In this document: positions 25,014 to 37,120 of the stretch, one piece after another
Layout: each line of letters starts with the position of its first letter
Numbering within the stretch: position 1 is the stretch's first letter
Source of the DNA: Adiantum capillus-veneris
Lineage: Eukaryota > Streptophyta > Polypodiopsida > Polypodiales > Pteridaceae
DNA length: 64,000 bases
Assembly (NCBI GenBank): GCA_014529385.2
Contig: CM043952.1
Coordinates: 59,050,119 to 59,114,118 of the forward strand
Reading direction: 5' to 3'
Notes under the pieces: generated by a model
What the model was told of the DNA's origin: nothing
Database searches by the model: none
What the model saw: only the letters and a program-made list of their open reading frames with translations
Position numbers and translations under genes: made by a program

Positions 25014-26077
25014 CCTAGTTTGAACAGGGATGTACACCATTGGTGTAAGACATGCAAGGCCTGTCAAGTGGCCAGTGATCGCACATTAACCTACGAGCCA
25101 CAAACTCCTATCATCTCATATGGTCCATTTGAGAAATGGGGAATAGATGCAATCGATCCTTTACCAAGGGCCCAATCAGGTAAATTGTACATCATAGTGG
25201 GTGTAGACTACATGACTCAATGGGCAGAAGCAACAACCACCACCCGCATTACAACCCAAGAGGTAGAAAAGTTCATTTTTGAGCATATCTGTTGCCGTTT
25301 TGGCACTCCTCTTGAGATAATATCAGATAGAGGACCAGGATTCAGAGGTGATTTGGTGGGAGAACTGATGAAGAAGTTAGGCATCACACACCGACATTCC
25401 ACACCATATTATCCACAATGCAATGGTCTGGTGGAGAAGGTAAACGGAATGATTTGCAAAATCATCACAAAGCAGGTGAACAATCACACAAGGGACTGGG
25501 ATAAACATCTCATGGGAGCTCTTTGGCCTACCGAACAACGTTCCGAACATCACTAGGTTTCACCCCTTTCCATCTAGTTTATGGGAAGGAGGCAATTCTA
25601 CCCATTGAGGTACAGATAGCCAGCTTACGAGTTTTGGCTAGCCAGATACATCGCCCAATTGTAAATCTTCGAAACCACATCTTGGATCTGGAGAGGCTCC
25701 AACTAGATAGGGAAGAAGCAATCAATCACTATGCAACACAGGCACAACGACGCGTGCTCACTTTCAATCAAGGGTTTAAAGAAAAGGGACTGGAAAAAGG
25801 TATGTTAGTGTTGAGGTACGACAACAGATTTGACACCAGGAAGGACAAGAAATTTCAACCCAGATGGGAGGGACCATTCATCATCAAGAAATGCTATGAC
25901 AACGGCAGCTATAAGCTGATGGAAGCATATGGGAAAATTCACAAGACTAGGGTCAATGGATGGAGACCGAAAAGATATTTTCTTAGGTTTGATCCAGAAT
26001 TCATGCTAGACATTCCAGAGGAAGGAGAACCCTCTAACTCCACAACTAAAGATGCAGAGGAAGGGCTAGAACCATGA
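25014..26077 (+). pseudogene. Element B integrase
   Basis: In phase after the TGA: WCKTCKACQ completes the zinc-binding motif. The core has WGIDAIDPL, IISDRGPGF and NGLVEKVNG, so D, D and E are kept. A lost G near 25520 shifts the frame. 25523-26077 continues with YRTTFRTSLGFTPFHLVYGKEAILPIEV and the C-terminal domain (MLVLRYDNRF, KFQPRWEGPFIIKKCYDNGSYKLM). The stop lies shortly before the polypurine tract. Confidence 0.88.
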
Positions 26078-26090
26078 ACGCCTCTAGCCA

Positions 26091-26105
26091 AAAGGAGAGG
26101 GCTAA
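26091..26105 (+). other. Element B polypurine tract
   Basis: AAAGGAGAGGGCTAA directly precedes the 3' LTR start at 26106. Confidence 0.75.
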
Positions 26106-27855
<1,750 letters not shown>

Positions 27856-28344
27856 GTGCATATGATTGATACACACTTGTAGTACTATTGTAGGCATTGG
27901 GCTACCATGTAGTGGTGCTTTACTAACAAATGAGGTCCATGATGTGTTTTTTGTCATGCCCATCAGTGGGGTAGGCATGGTAGCCGTGGTGTCATCAAGA
28001 GAGAGATGAGCTAAACTTGAAAAGGTAAATCTATCACTTGTGGACTCAGATTGTACTGAGACCCCTGGTGAAACAACATATTGAGCATCCATCGGACTGA
28101 TCGAGGGAGTCTCCATTTGCAATAAGGTTGGTTGCTTAGCCTTTCCTGTATCCAAGAATCTCATGAGACCCATTGAAGGCATGTAGATCCCTTTGTTCTG
28201 CCTGTCCAGCTCAATAACCCTATGGATAACATCACAAACTCTTTGTTGTTGATCCTCTACGCTAGTAGCACCCGTTGTGGATAGGACATCTAGCCAACCC
28301 ACGTGATAGGTGTGACCTGTGTATAGGTCTGTTAGAGTTTCCAT
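27856..28344 (-). pseudogene. Element A: gag N-terminal part (right of B)
   Basis: The minus-strand frame starts METLTDLYTG at 28344. It is Ser/Thr/Met-rich and runs to the insertion point of B at 27856. It then continues at 5585, where the sequence reads the same as the uninterrupted copy in D at the window end (63950-64000: CCATAGGTGC then ATTTGATTGATACACA). The region IELDRQNKGIYMPSMGL is protein-like but has no recognised domain. By position it is the N-terminus of the A/D gag. Confidence 0.65.
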
Positions 28345-28523
28345 TTGTAGTTCATACTCTCTATGTGCTCATCCTCTAGCACACGACTAGAGCATAGGTG
28401 CATCTAACTAACCCACGTGATAGGTGTGACTTGTGTATAGGTCAGTTAGAGTTTTCGTTTGTAGTTCATACTCTCTATGTGCTCATCCTCTAGCACACGA
28501 CTAGAGCATAGGTGCATGTGACC
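28296..28523. repeat. 114-base tandem duplication at the gag start of A
   Basis: AACCCACGTGATAGGTGTGAC at 28296 is repeated from 28410 with few changes (CCTGTG versus TTGTG; TTTCCATTTG versus TTTTCGTTTG). Each copy contains the ATG context of the 27853-28344 frame. It lies in the 5' leader of A. Confidence 0.9.
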
Positions 28524-28698
28524 TCAACACATTAGAAGTGTTGATGAGTGCCTGTGAAGGCCATTCACCTAGTTTTATAGGTGTTTACAACCCAATTTGT
28601 TTGTTATATTTGGTCTTTTTTTCTAACCAAGCCATGAAAATGGTGTGTGATAGTGTCATGGATGCTTGAGAGTTAGTCGCTGCATGCATCATTGCCTA
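28524..28698. other. Element A leader remnant left of element C
   Basis: AT-rich noncoding sequence with no recognised gene. It runs to the start of the C LTR at about 28699. Confidence 0.4.
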
Positions 28699-28781
28699 TA
28701 TCATCGCCTACATCATCGCTAGAAGAATCTAGAAGATTCTATAAGTTTCTAGAAACATGGAGAAGATTTTGGAAGAATCTA

Positions 28782-29008
28782 GAAGTTTCTAGAAAGCTCT
28801 AGAAAGTTAAAGAAGGATCTAGAAGGTTCTAGAAGGATCCAAAAGGCTCTAGAAGAATCTAGAAGGATCTAGAAGGATCAAGAAGTTTCTAGAAGATTGA
28901 AGAAGATTCCGAAAGAATCTAGAAGTTTCTGGAAAGCTCTAGAAAGTTGAAGAAGGATCCAGAAGGTTCTAGACGAACTAGAAGGATCAAGAAGGTTCTA
29001 GAAGATTC
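28782..29008 (+). promoter_or_regulatory. Heat-shock-element array in the C 5' LTR
   Basis: Perfect three-unit elements GAAnnTTCnnGAA occur at 28782-28794, 28822-28834, 28882-28894 and 28922-28934, and a four-unit run at 28991-29008. Single TTCTAGAA or CTAGAAG units fill the gaps. This is the binding consensus of heat-shock transcription factors. The array ends 63 bases before the TATA box. Confidence 0.75.
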
Positions 29009-29070
29009 TAACCTCCTCAAGAAGAACCTAGAAAGTCCTAACCTCCTCAAGTAACCTTCTCAAGCACTAG

Positions 29071-29100
29071 TATAAATAGGGGTCTTGGGCCACAAGCCCC
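29071..29100 (+). promoter_or_regulatory. TATA box and start-site hairpin of element C
   Basis: TATAAATAGG (29071-29080) overlaps a stem-loop GGGGTCTTG/CAAGCCCC (29079-29100). Transcription would be expected to start near 29100. The same pair is at 34075-34104. Confidence 0.75.
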
Positions 29101-29388
29101 TCAGTCTTGCCAACACCAGTTGTGAGCCTCCTATGAGGAAATCCCTCTTCTAGTTCTTATGTTCAAGTTTTGTCCTTGCAATCAAGCCTTGTCTTGTACT
29201 CAAGTCATGTAATCCAAGTCTTGTATCTAGCTCTCTTAATAAGGTATTAAGTCTTGTAATCAATATTAAGCTTATCATCAAATCCAAGTTCTTGTACATT
29301 GTGAGCGTCTCCTCTTGCTCTCTTCTAGCTCTATACGTGCTCATGACAGTTTGGCAAGACCGCCATCTCTTAATCTTCTCAAGCCATC

Positions 29389-30154
29389 ATGGAGCCGACG
29401 ATGGAAGGTCTCATCAACGCATTGCAAAGCATTCAAGCTCAGTTTTACAAGAACTTCGCAAGAGTAACGCTCAAATTCAATCAGGGAAACCCCAAATCTT
29501 GGGACCGGCGTTGCAAGATCTTCAATGTCAAATTCAAGAGCTTCAAGAGACAAGCACACATCAAGCACAAGCTGCAAGATCCAGCTATTCTCAACAACAT
29601 AAGAAGGAGCCGAAGGTCAGCATGCCTGAAAAATTTGATGGGACTAGATCAAAGTTTAGAGGTTTTCTCCAACAAGTGGGTCTCTTCATTCGAATGCAAC
29701 GAGAGCATTATCCAGATGATGCCTCTCAAGTAGGCCTTATTGGGACCCTCCTCTTAGGTACGCTCTCTCTTGGTTTTCTCCCTTACTTGAAAAATAATCT
29801 CCTCTCCTTCATGACTTTGAAGCTTTTGTGTGGGAGTTCTCTGCAATCTTTGGGGATACTGATAGAGCAAGGGTTGTTGAAACCAAACTTAGAAATCTCC
29901 GCCAAGGATCAAGACCTGCATCCGTCTATGCATCCAAATTTCAACAGCTTACTTGTGATCTGACTTGGCATGAGAAATATTTCATTAGCCAATTTCGGTG
30001 GGGATTAAAGGATGACGTAAAAGATCTTTTATTGACTATGCCAAAGGTTCACACACTAAGCGAGTTCATCTCTCAAGCAATAGAATGTGATAATCGACTA
30101 TTTCAGAGGAGACAAGAGAGGCATCTTGGGGCAACATTGCGACCCCAAACATAA
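29389..30154 (+). pseudogene. Element C gag
   Basis: Gag is split over three frames. One frame (about 29500-29750) carries KEPKVSMPEKFDGTRSKF-type sequence and YPDDASQVGLIGTLLLGT. After a shift near 29760, the frame 29828-30154 has WEFSAIFGDTDRARVVE, LRQGSRPASVYASKFQQL, FRWGLKDDVKDLLL and CDNRLFQRRQE. These are typical of chromovirus gag. A knuckle-like CYVCGEQGHIVRQC-type position (about 30275-30320, read as VLRRAGAHS in the present frame) is frame-shifted. Confidence 0.8.
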
Positions 30155-30215
30155 GTGACATATAATGGCTACACACCTCAACAGGGCCATGAATCAAGCA
30201 TTGAGCCCATGAAAA

Positions 30216-31250
30216 TTGATTCAGCACAGTTTCAACCTCTCTCGGCCCAGGAGAAGCAAAGACTACGCATTAATGGCTATGTATGTATTGCGGAGAGCAG
30301 GGGCACATAGTTCGACAGTGTCCAAGGAAGAGAAGGATGAAGGTTCATGGTGCAATGGTCTCAACGTGTTCGGAAAACATGGACGTCCAACCCCAATAGA
30401 GACCGACCGTTTGGACAAAAGACAAGCAAAAAAAGTTCTCTTTCTTCCCGTTGATTCCACTTCAAGTTTTATGCTACCAGTCAAGATCCATATGCCTGGT
30501 AGGTACATGGATTTTGAAGCGTTACTAGATTCGGGCGCAACGGCGTGCTTCATGGACAAAGAATTTGCAAAAGAACAAGGCATACCACATGTGGAGAAGT
30601 CTAATCCATCAACCGTAGAAGTCATTGATGGTCGTCACCTCGCTTCAGGTGATGTCAGGTATGAAACTCGCCCCATAGAATTAACATTGCAGGAGCATGT
30701 TTCAAGAATAGCGTTCAATATTATACAAAGCCCAAGCAGTCCAATTGTTATTAAGCTACCGTGTTTTGAATTACATAATCCTAACATCGATTGGAGGGGT
30801 CGGAGAATTGAACCACGAAAAGTCCAAAAGAAGAAGGGAAGGCATAATAGGCCTATATATCTTGGAGCCAAGGTCTTCATGCGTGCAGCCAAAAATTATC
30901 CAACTTTCTTGATATTTGCAACACCAATCAACACGTCGACAACAAAAGTCATGGAGGCATTGCCACGTCAATATCAAGATAACAATGATGTTTTTGAGAA
31001 GAAGAATGCAAACCTCTTATCGGAGCATCGACCCTATGATTGTACTGTAGAGCTTCAGGAGGGAACCCAACCCCCTTTTGGCCCAATATACAAGCTATCT
31101 CAAGATGAATTGGTAGAATTACGGAAAAATATTGATGAGAATCTTGCTAAGGGGTTCATACGGCATTCAAAGTCCCCAACAGGAGCTCCAATACTCTTTG
31201 TAAAAAGAAGGATGGAACTCTCTGAATGTGCGTGGATTATAGGGGCCTAA
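30216..31250 (+). pseudogene. Element C protease and start of reverse transcriptase
   Basis: The protease active site LLDSGATACFMDKEFA has its Asp at residue 105 (30528-30530), with the strand VEVIDGRHLASGDV after it. The RT entry motifs EHRPYDCTVELQEGTQPPFGPIYKLS and FIRHSKSPTGAPILFVKR follow. The frame fails at about 31205-31215 and RT goes on in the next frame (31226). Protease residues look intact. Confidence 0.85.
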
Positions 31251-31894
31251 ACAAGATCACCGTCAAGAATCGCTATCCCCTTCCCTTGATCCCAGAGCTT
31301 CTTGAGAGCCTTGTCAAGGCAAGAATATTTACAAAAATAGATCTTCATGGTGCTTACAATCTAGTCAGAATCAAAGAAGGTGATGAATGGAAAACAGCCT
31401 TTCGGACAAGATATGGCCACTTTGAATATACCGTCATGCCATTTGGTCTCACAAATGCCTCAGCTGTTTTTCAACATTCAATGAACGATATCTTTCGGGA
31501 GTATTTGGATTATTTTGTGGTAATATATTTGGATGATATCTTGATATTTTCCAAGGATCAAGAACAGCATGAGCATCATGTACGATTAGTGCTTGAAAAG
31601 CTTAGTGCATCAGGGTTATATGCAAAGTTGGAGAAGTGCTCTTTTCGTCAATCTAAGGTGGAATTTCTTGGTTATGTAATTTCTAAAAAGGGAATCTCCA
31701 TGGATCCAAACAAGGTTCAAACCATCCTTGATTGGGAGACACCCACCTCAGTAAGAGATGTTCAATGTTTCCTGGGATTTGCAAATTTTTATCATATCTT
31801 TATACAGGGATACTCCAAGGTGGTTACAGCACTCACAAGGTTGACAGGCCATAATAAGTTTGTCTGGGACTCAGAGGTCGCGAAAGCATTTTAG
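31226..31894 (+). pseudogene. Element C reverse transcriptase
   Basis: Contains [57 protein letters not shown] and the catalytic YLDD at residues 101-104 of this frame (31526-31537), then [18 protein letters not shown] and [16 protein letters not shown] at 31892-31894 ends it in the connection region (expected KAFxxLKQAF). All RT catalytic residues are present. Confidence 0.9.
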
Positions 31895-32370
31895 ACTCTC
31901 AAGCAAGCTTTCACGACCGCACCCATTCTAATTCACGCAGATCCTACAAGCCTTTCATCCTAGAAACAGATGCTTCAAATTCTACCCTTGGCGCTATTCT
32001 ATCCCAAGTAGGACAGGATGGTCCACTACATCCAGTGGCTTTTCATTCCCACAAGTTCTCAGCCACAGAAATCAATTATGAAATCCATGACAAAGAGCTC
32101 TTAGCAATCATCGACTCCTTTGACACTTGGCGTCACCTACTTGAAGGAGCTCCTCACAAGATCAATGTCTATACTGATCACAAGAATTTGGAATACTTCA
32201 TGACATCCCGTGTCTTGAATCCTCACTAAGCCAGGTGGAGTGGTATCCTATCAAGGTTTGATTTTCTTATCTCTTATAGACCTAGCCGTCAACAAGCTAA
32301 GCCAGATGCCTTATCAAGAAGATCCTACCTTGCACCTAGAGAAGGCGATGCAGCATATGATCAACAAGAG
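31895..32370 (+). pseudogene. Element C RNase H
   Basis: [18 protein letters not shown] lies in a shifted frame near 31960-32010. The open frame 32035-32229 has [24 protein letters not shown] and [19 protein letters not shown] at 32227-32229 (NPHxARW) and a further break precede RPSRQQAKPDALSRR near 32280-32320. Confidence 0.82.
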
Positions 32371-32373
32371 TCG

Positions 32374-33705
32374 GTGATTTTGAAACCTGAGCAGCTTAAG
32401 CTAAACGCGACCATGAGCCAAGCTCCTGAAGATTCTACTTTTCTTTCTAAGGTGAAGACGCAAATTGCCAAAGACCCACTTTCTCAGAATATTAGACAAC
32501 AACTACAAGGACAAGAGGTTAATGAGGACTTTCAAGAAATTGATGGACTAATTTACTATAAGGGTCTTCTCTATATTCCGCTAGGACCAACATGCTTGGA
32601 GGTACTTCAACAACGGCATGATCTTCCATCAGCAGGGCATTTTGGGGTTAATAAGACAATTGAGCTTCTCTCCCATGACTTTTGGTGGCCTCAAATGTGG
32701 AAGCTTGTCAAGGAGTATGTAGGCACTTGTGACACTTGCAATAGATCAAAGGCCCCTCATCATCATCCTCATGGGTTACTCCACCCCTTGCCCATTCTAA
32801 CCAAACCATGGTCATCCATCTCCATGGACTTCATTGTAGAGCTACCCTTGTCACAAGGATTCGACTCCATTTTAGTAGTCGTGGATCAGTTTACAAAAAT
32901 GGCACACTTCATTCCAACCACTAAAACCATCACCAACGAAGGTACCGCCAAACTCTTTCTACATCATATCTACCGTTATCACGGATTACCGGATGACATT
33001 GTCACAATTCATCTCTAGCTTTTGGAAAAGCTTATTCAAGCTACTCGGAGTACATATCAACCTCTTCTCAGCCAATCCCCCAAAAAGTGATGGACAAACA
33101 GAGAGTAAATCAAGTTTCGGAACAGTATCTCCGATGTACTATCAATTATCACCAGGATAATTGGGTCGAGCTCCTACCGCTAGCAGAATTCTCCTATAAT
33201 AACAGTTTTCATGCCTCCACCCGTCACACTCCATTCTTTGCTAATTATGGTCAATATCCCAAACAGGCTATCCACAGACACTATCAAGTCAAGAATCCAG
33301 CTGCTATTCATCTTACACAACAATTATCTGCAATTCACAAAGAACTTACGATTCATATCAAAGAAGCTCAATCCAAGTATAAGGAAAGTGCAGATCTCCA
33401 TCGCATGCAGCATCCAAAATACAAAGAAGGGGATAAAGTGTGGCTCCTCCGACTTGATCTGCGTTTATCTCGTCCCTGTCAAAATCTTGATTATCAAAGG
33501 CTTGGCCCGTTTAAAATTATCCATCAAGTCAATCCAGTCACCTATTGACTCCCATTGTCCTCATCCATGATGAAAATCCATCCGGTCTTTCATGTCTCAG
33601 TCCTAGAACCTTGTCACACATCTAAGATCCCAGGAAGAGCCCTACAACCACCTCCTCCGGTTGAGATTCAAGGACATGACGAATACGCTGCCTGTATCAC
33701 ACCTA
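32374..33705 (+). pseudogene. Element C integrase, GPY/F module and truncated tail
   Basis: The zinc-binding part has HFGVNKTIELLSHDFWWP and CDTCNRSKA, and the core begins with SMDFIVELPLSQGFDSILVVVD. The segment with the second catalytic Asp is lost (DDIVTIHL then a stop at 33016-33018 where SDRG-type sequence is expected), then the frame shifts. 33087-33548 has the Glu region (SDGQTER, read partly out of frame), PLAEFSYNN and the GPY/F motif YQRLGPFKIIHQVNPVTY. 33555-33749 has HPVFHVSVLEPCH and HDEYAACI, where a chromodomain would begin; it is cut short by the LTR. Confidence 0.85.
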
Positions 33706-34352
33706 TGTCATCGCCTACATCATCGCTAGAAGGCTCTAGAAGAATCTAGAAGGATCTAGAAGATTCTAGAAGTTTCTAGAAACATGGAGAAGATTCCGGA
33801 AGAATCTAGAAGTTTTTGGAAAGCTCTAGAAAGTTTAAGAAGGATCTAGAAGGTTCTAGAAGGATCCAGAAGGCTCTAGAAGAATCTAGAAGGATCTAGA
33901 AGGATCAAGAAGTTTCTAGAAGCTTGGAGAAGATTCTGAAAGAATCTAGAAGTTTCTGGAAAGCTCTAGAAAGTTGAAGAAGGATCCAAAAGGTTCTAGA
34001 AGAACTATAAGGATCAAGAAGGTTCTAGAAGATTCTAACCTCCTCAAGAAAGTCCTAACCTCATCAAGCACTAGTATAAATAGGGGTCTTGGGCCACAAG
34101 CCCCTCAGTCTTTCCAACACTAGTTGTGAGCCTCCTATGAGAAAATCCCTCTTCTAGTTCTTATATTCAAGTCTTGTCCTTGCAATCAAGCCTTGTCTTG
34201 TACTCAAGTCATGTAATCCAAGTCTTGTATCTAGCTCTCTTAATAAAGTATTAAGTCTTGTAATCAATATTAAGCTTATCATCAAATCCAAGTTCTTGTA
34301 CATTGTGAGCGCCTCCTCTTGCTCTCTTCTAGCTCTATACGCACTCATAACA
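33706..34352 (+). repeat. Element C 3' LTR with heat-shock-element array
   Basis: Starts TGTCATCGCC, ends CTCATAACA. Perfect GAAnnTTCnnGAA elements are at 33849-33861, 33909-33921 and 33949-33961, a four-unit run at 34018-34035, and a five-unit run (GAA and TTC alternating) at 33759-33781. TATAAATAGG is at 34075-34084. Confidence 0.85.
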
Positions 34353-36234
34353 GATAGCTCAAAACGAGCTTCTTGGCTAGAGGGACGTGCCGTGCTTTAC
34401 AACCCCCAATTCGGTTACATAAAGCCCTTGGAATCCTAAAAATGGTCTTTTCCTAGGTGGAGAGAGGGCTAGAATTAGTAAGTCCAAAGGGTGAATGTGA
34501 AGGGGATGGTGGAGTACTTGAGGAACTTGTCCCTCACATGCTCTCCCTTCACTTGAGGTCCTAGTATTTATATATAAAGTAGTGTGTAGAGTACATCATA
34601 AGACTAAGGCCTAGGCTTGGGCTTGGGCTTGGGGGAAGATCCCGATCCCTTCCTTTTAAAATGAGATTTTTTAATTTTCTTTTTTGTTTTGAATTTTGTC
34701 TCAATATTTTTTAGCTTTTTTTTTAAACTTTTTTCAAAAAAATCTTTTTCTTAGGATAATGTTGTCGCGTGGACCCACGCTCACACATAGAAGCTCCTAA
34801 CTGCTTGCTCTAACCTCCTTGGAGCTAACACAACTAATTACCACTAATTACCTCTACTCACACACTCTCTAACACAAAACTGCACAATCATAGATAGTCA
34901 ACTCTACTGCTCACTGTCTACTCTACTTCTCACTACCTACACTATTGTTCACTGTCTACACTAACTAACACAGCAAAACTGCTCACTCACAGCGTACTCA
35001 ATCTACTCACAGAGCACATTACAAATTTACAGCACCTAACAAATCTACTAACACCTACACATTACAGATCTTAGCAAATCTAACAGAAAACCTGCACATT
35101 TCAACACTAACAGATGCTAACAATCCTCCTAAACTTGCGCATTACAGTCACTTGTCAGATCTACACAAACTCAGACAAAAACTGAAAACAGATGGAAGAA
35201 AGGCTTCCAAAGGTAGCATTGAGTGCTCCTTAAGCTTATTTCAAGGCAGTCCTCGACAGTGGTGCTAAAAATGTACACTTTGTCGTATGTATCGAAGACT
35301 GGGAACTTGCATGTGCACTGTGTGCAAACCTCGAAAGGCTGCAAGCACACAACTAGACAGTCCTAGCAAGCTCAAAGAAAAAATGGTGTGTCACTCAGTG
35401 CTCAATGCTTTCATCATGAAGGATCCTGTGCTACAAAGAAGAAGGAGCCACCGTCGATGCCGCTGCAATGCTCGATTACACACACTCTCTCTCAAGCATA
35501 TACACATACACATACACATGGGAGCACACGAAGAAGAAGGAGACATAGATGAAGCAAGAGCACTGCTTAGCTTACACCTCCAAGAATGAGGATTTTTAGG
35601 TCAAATGGACCTTTTATAAGAGTTTCACCCATTCACACATGGGCGCCCACAGTGGCGTGTCGTTGCAAAACTACTGTAAAAATAAGATAAGTGGTGCGTC
35701 TCTGATCGGCAATCACCTACACACCTATTGGACCAACAAGCCCGTTCCACGGCTCAATCAAAGAAATAATAAAGTGTCTGTCGAAGGTGACAGGGTGTCC
35801 GTGAGGGTTAAGAATAACATAATATTACACAATTTTTCAGCAATAAACATTAAACTCTAATATAATCGAATTCATAAACATTTGTAAAGATCAAAAAATA
35901 AACAAGCCTGGGGTCGCTAGTTTAATGGTTGAGAGGCACTAGAGGTCAACTATTAATATCATGGGCAAGCTTCTCAATTCTCTATGGTCAATTAAGCTGT
36001 TTAATCGCGAGAGCAAAGTATTTCATGTTCGAGGGCTGACTAGAGGCTATACCTAGAAGACTGTCTAGTTCAGCTACGATAAAAAAATTGCTTATGAAAT
36101 CATTTCCTGAACTATTCCCTTTGTTTGACCCCCCAAAGTTTTTCGCATTGATTCGGTCTTTGATGTGTGTGCTTATTTGTATGCCTTGGGATTTTTTATT
36201 TTCAAGGTAAAGCGCCCACACTAGGAACCTCTAG

Positions 36235-36247
36235 GGCTCTAGTACCA
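36235..36247 (-). other. Primer-binding-site-like motif for a minus-strand element
   Basis: On the minus strand TGGTACTAGAGCC differs from the initiator Met site TGGTATCAGAGCC at two adjacent bases. Its orientation fits element A, whose gag starts further left. Weak, because only one short motif supports it. Confidence 0.3.
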
Positions 36248-36577
36248 TAGGCAATACATGTGAGTGAAGTGCCAAATTAAGATTTTACAATGTTGGCACT
36301 TTTGTTTTTTGTTTGTTTGTTTTCATTGCCTTTTAATTTTGTAACTTTGGGGGGTCATATTGCATTGTTATCCTACCCAGGCTCATCACAATAGTAAACT
36401 CTCTTTATAATAGTAAAACTAAAGGTCAAGAGGAGTTAAGCCCAGTAGAAAGCACCAGTACATAGCACACAATTCTGCCTAAATCGGATTAAGAACCTAA
36501 AGTAACCATTAACAATTAGAAAGGCCTTTCCCATGGTATTAAGAGAAGATATCTATAACACCTATCTTGGTCAAACT

Positions 36578-36817
36578 AGCTTAGTGACACTGCTTGATTC
36601 ATAAACCCAGACAAGGGATTAGGACATAAAATTATATTGAATCTAATGTTTAATACTAAGCAAATGTATTGAATATTGTGCTACCAATCACAGTTAAAGC
36701 TTAGTGAGACTGCTTGATTCATGAACCTAAACAAGGAATTATGACATAAAATTATATTGAATCTAATGTTTAATACCAAGCAAATGTACTGAACATTATG
36801 CTAACAATCACAATTAA
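36578..36817. repeat. 120-base tandem duplication
   Basis: AGCTTAGTGACACTGCTTGATTC at 36578 repeats at 36698 with exactly 120-base period and about ten substitutions. The unit includes AAAATTATATTGAATCTAAT. Confidence 0.92.
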
Positions 36818-36914
36818 AGCAGACAAACATGGATGCTAGAAAAAAAAAAGACAATGATAATGAACAAGAAACACCTATTTGGATTGATGATCGTGCTCGA
36901 TTCGAAGTGTGAAC

Positions 36915-37106
36915 TGTTGGGGTATAAAGCCCAATGTGGTCGCCCAGGTAAGTGGGCGGGCCGCCAGGTATGTACACATATTCTTTTGTAAAAACCTAAT
37001 AAGAACTCACTATGCTCTACACATTACAGTAGAGCGAGTTCACCATATCTTTGTGCTCTTCTTCTCGCACTCTCTCTTGCGTCGCACTTCCGCTCGTACT
37101 CCTTCA
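36915..37106 (+). repeat. Copia-3 5' LTR
   Basis: Starts TGTTGGGGTATAAAGCCC, so a TATA motif lies in the first 15 bases; ends TACTCCTTCA. A 6-bp stem CGCCCA/TGGGCG is at 36941-36958. Two splice-donor-like words, CAGGTAAGT (36945-36953) and CAGGTATGT (36965-36973), are inside. Confidence 0.95.
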
Positions 37107-37108
37107 AC

Positions 37109-37120
37109 TGGTATCAGAGC
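37109..37120 (+). other. Copia-3 primer binding site
   Basis: TGGTATCAGAGC, two bases after the LTR, matches initiator Met tRNA. Confidence 0.93.

Larger units (their letters stand above)
28699..29348 (+). repeat. Element C 5' LTR
   Basis: About 650 bases. The first 330 are built from GAA/TTC units (mostly TCTAGAAG). Then come TATA box and hairpin (29071-29100), and a T-rich end repeating CAAGTCTTGT words. Ends CTCATGACA. No standard primer binding site follows (GTTTGGCAAGACC). Confidence 0.85.
28699..34352 (+). mobile_element. Element C: chromovirus-type Ty3/gypsy LTR retrotransposon
   Basis: LTRs about 28699-29348 and 33706-34352. Coding order gag, protease, RT, RNase H, integrase with a GPY/F module and the start of a chromodomain-type tail. 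The RT and gag wording ([48 protein letters not shown]) resembles fungal-type chromoviruses such as the Tcn1 group known from mosses and lycophytes; that assignment is inference. The left LTR begins TATCATCGCC and the right TGTCATCGCC. No clear target duplication was found. The frame is broken in many places, so it is inactive. Confidence 0.88.
34353..36909. other. Noncoding region, probable leader or LTR of A/D-type elements
   Basis: No gene is recognised in about 2.5 kb. Visible items: (GCTTGG)n-like words at 34613-34635, TTTATATATAAAG at 34568-34580, repeated CTCACTGTCTACTCTAC words at 34900-34960, the palindromic TGGGCGCCCA at 35639-35648, a 120-base tandem repeat at 36578-36817, and a primer-site-like motif on the minus strand at 36235-36247. 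The small open frames (for example 35287-35589) have no family resemblance. Confidence 0.5.

Noticed and set aside
28700-29060. CRISPR-like array of short TCTAGAAG repeats
   Set aside because: Units are irregular, spacers are not unique, and the block is duplicated in the other LTR of a retrotransposon. It is better explained as heat-shock elements.
34568-34580. Host promoter from TTTATATATAAAG
   Set aside because: Nothing gene-like follows on either strand; the motif is self-complementary and AT-rich.
35905-35960. tRNA or tRNA-derived SINE (A-box-like TAGTTTAATGG)
   Set aside because: No B box (GGTTCGANTCC) at the right distance and no cloverleaf.
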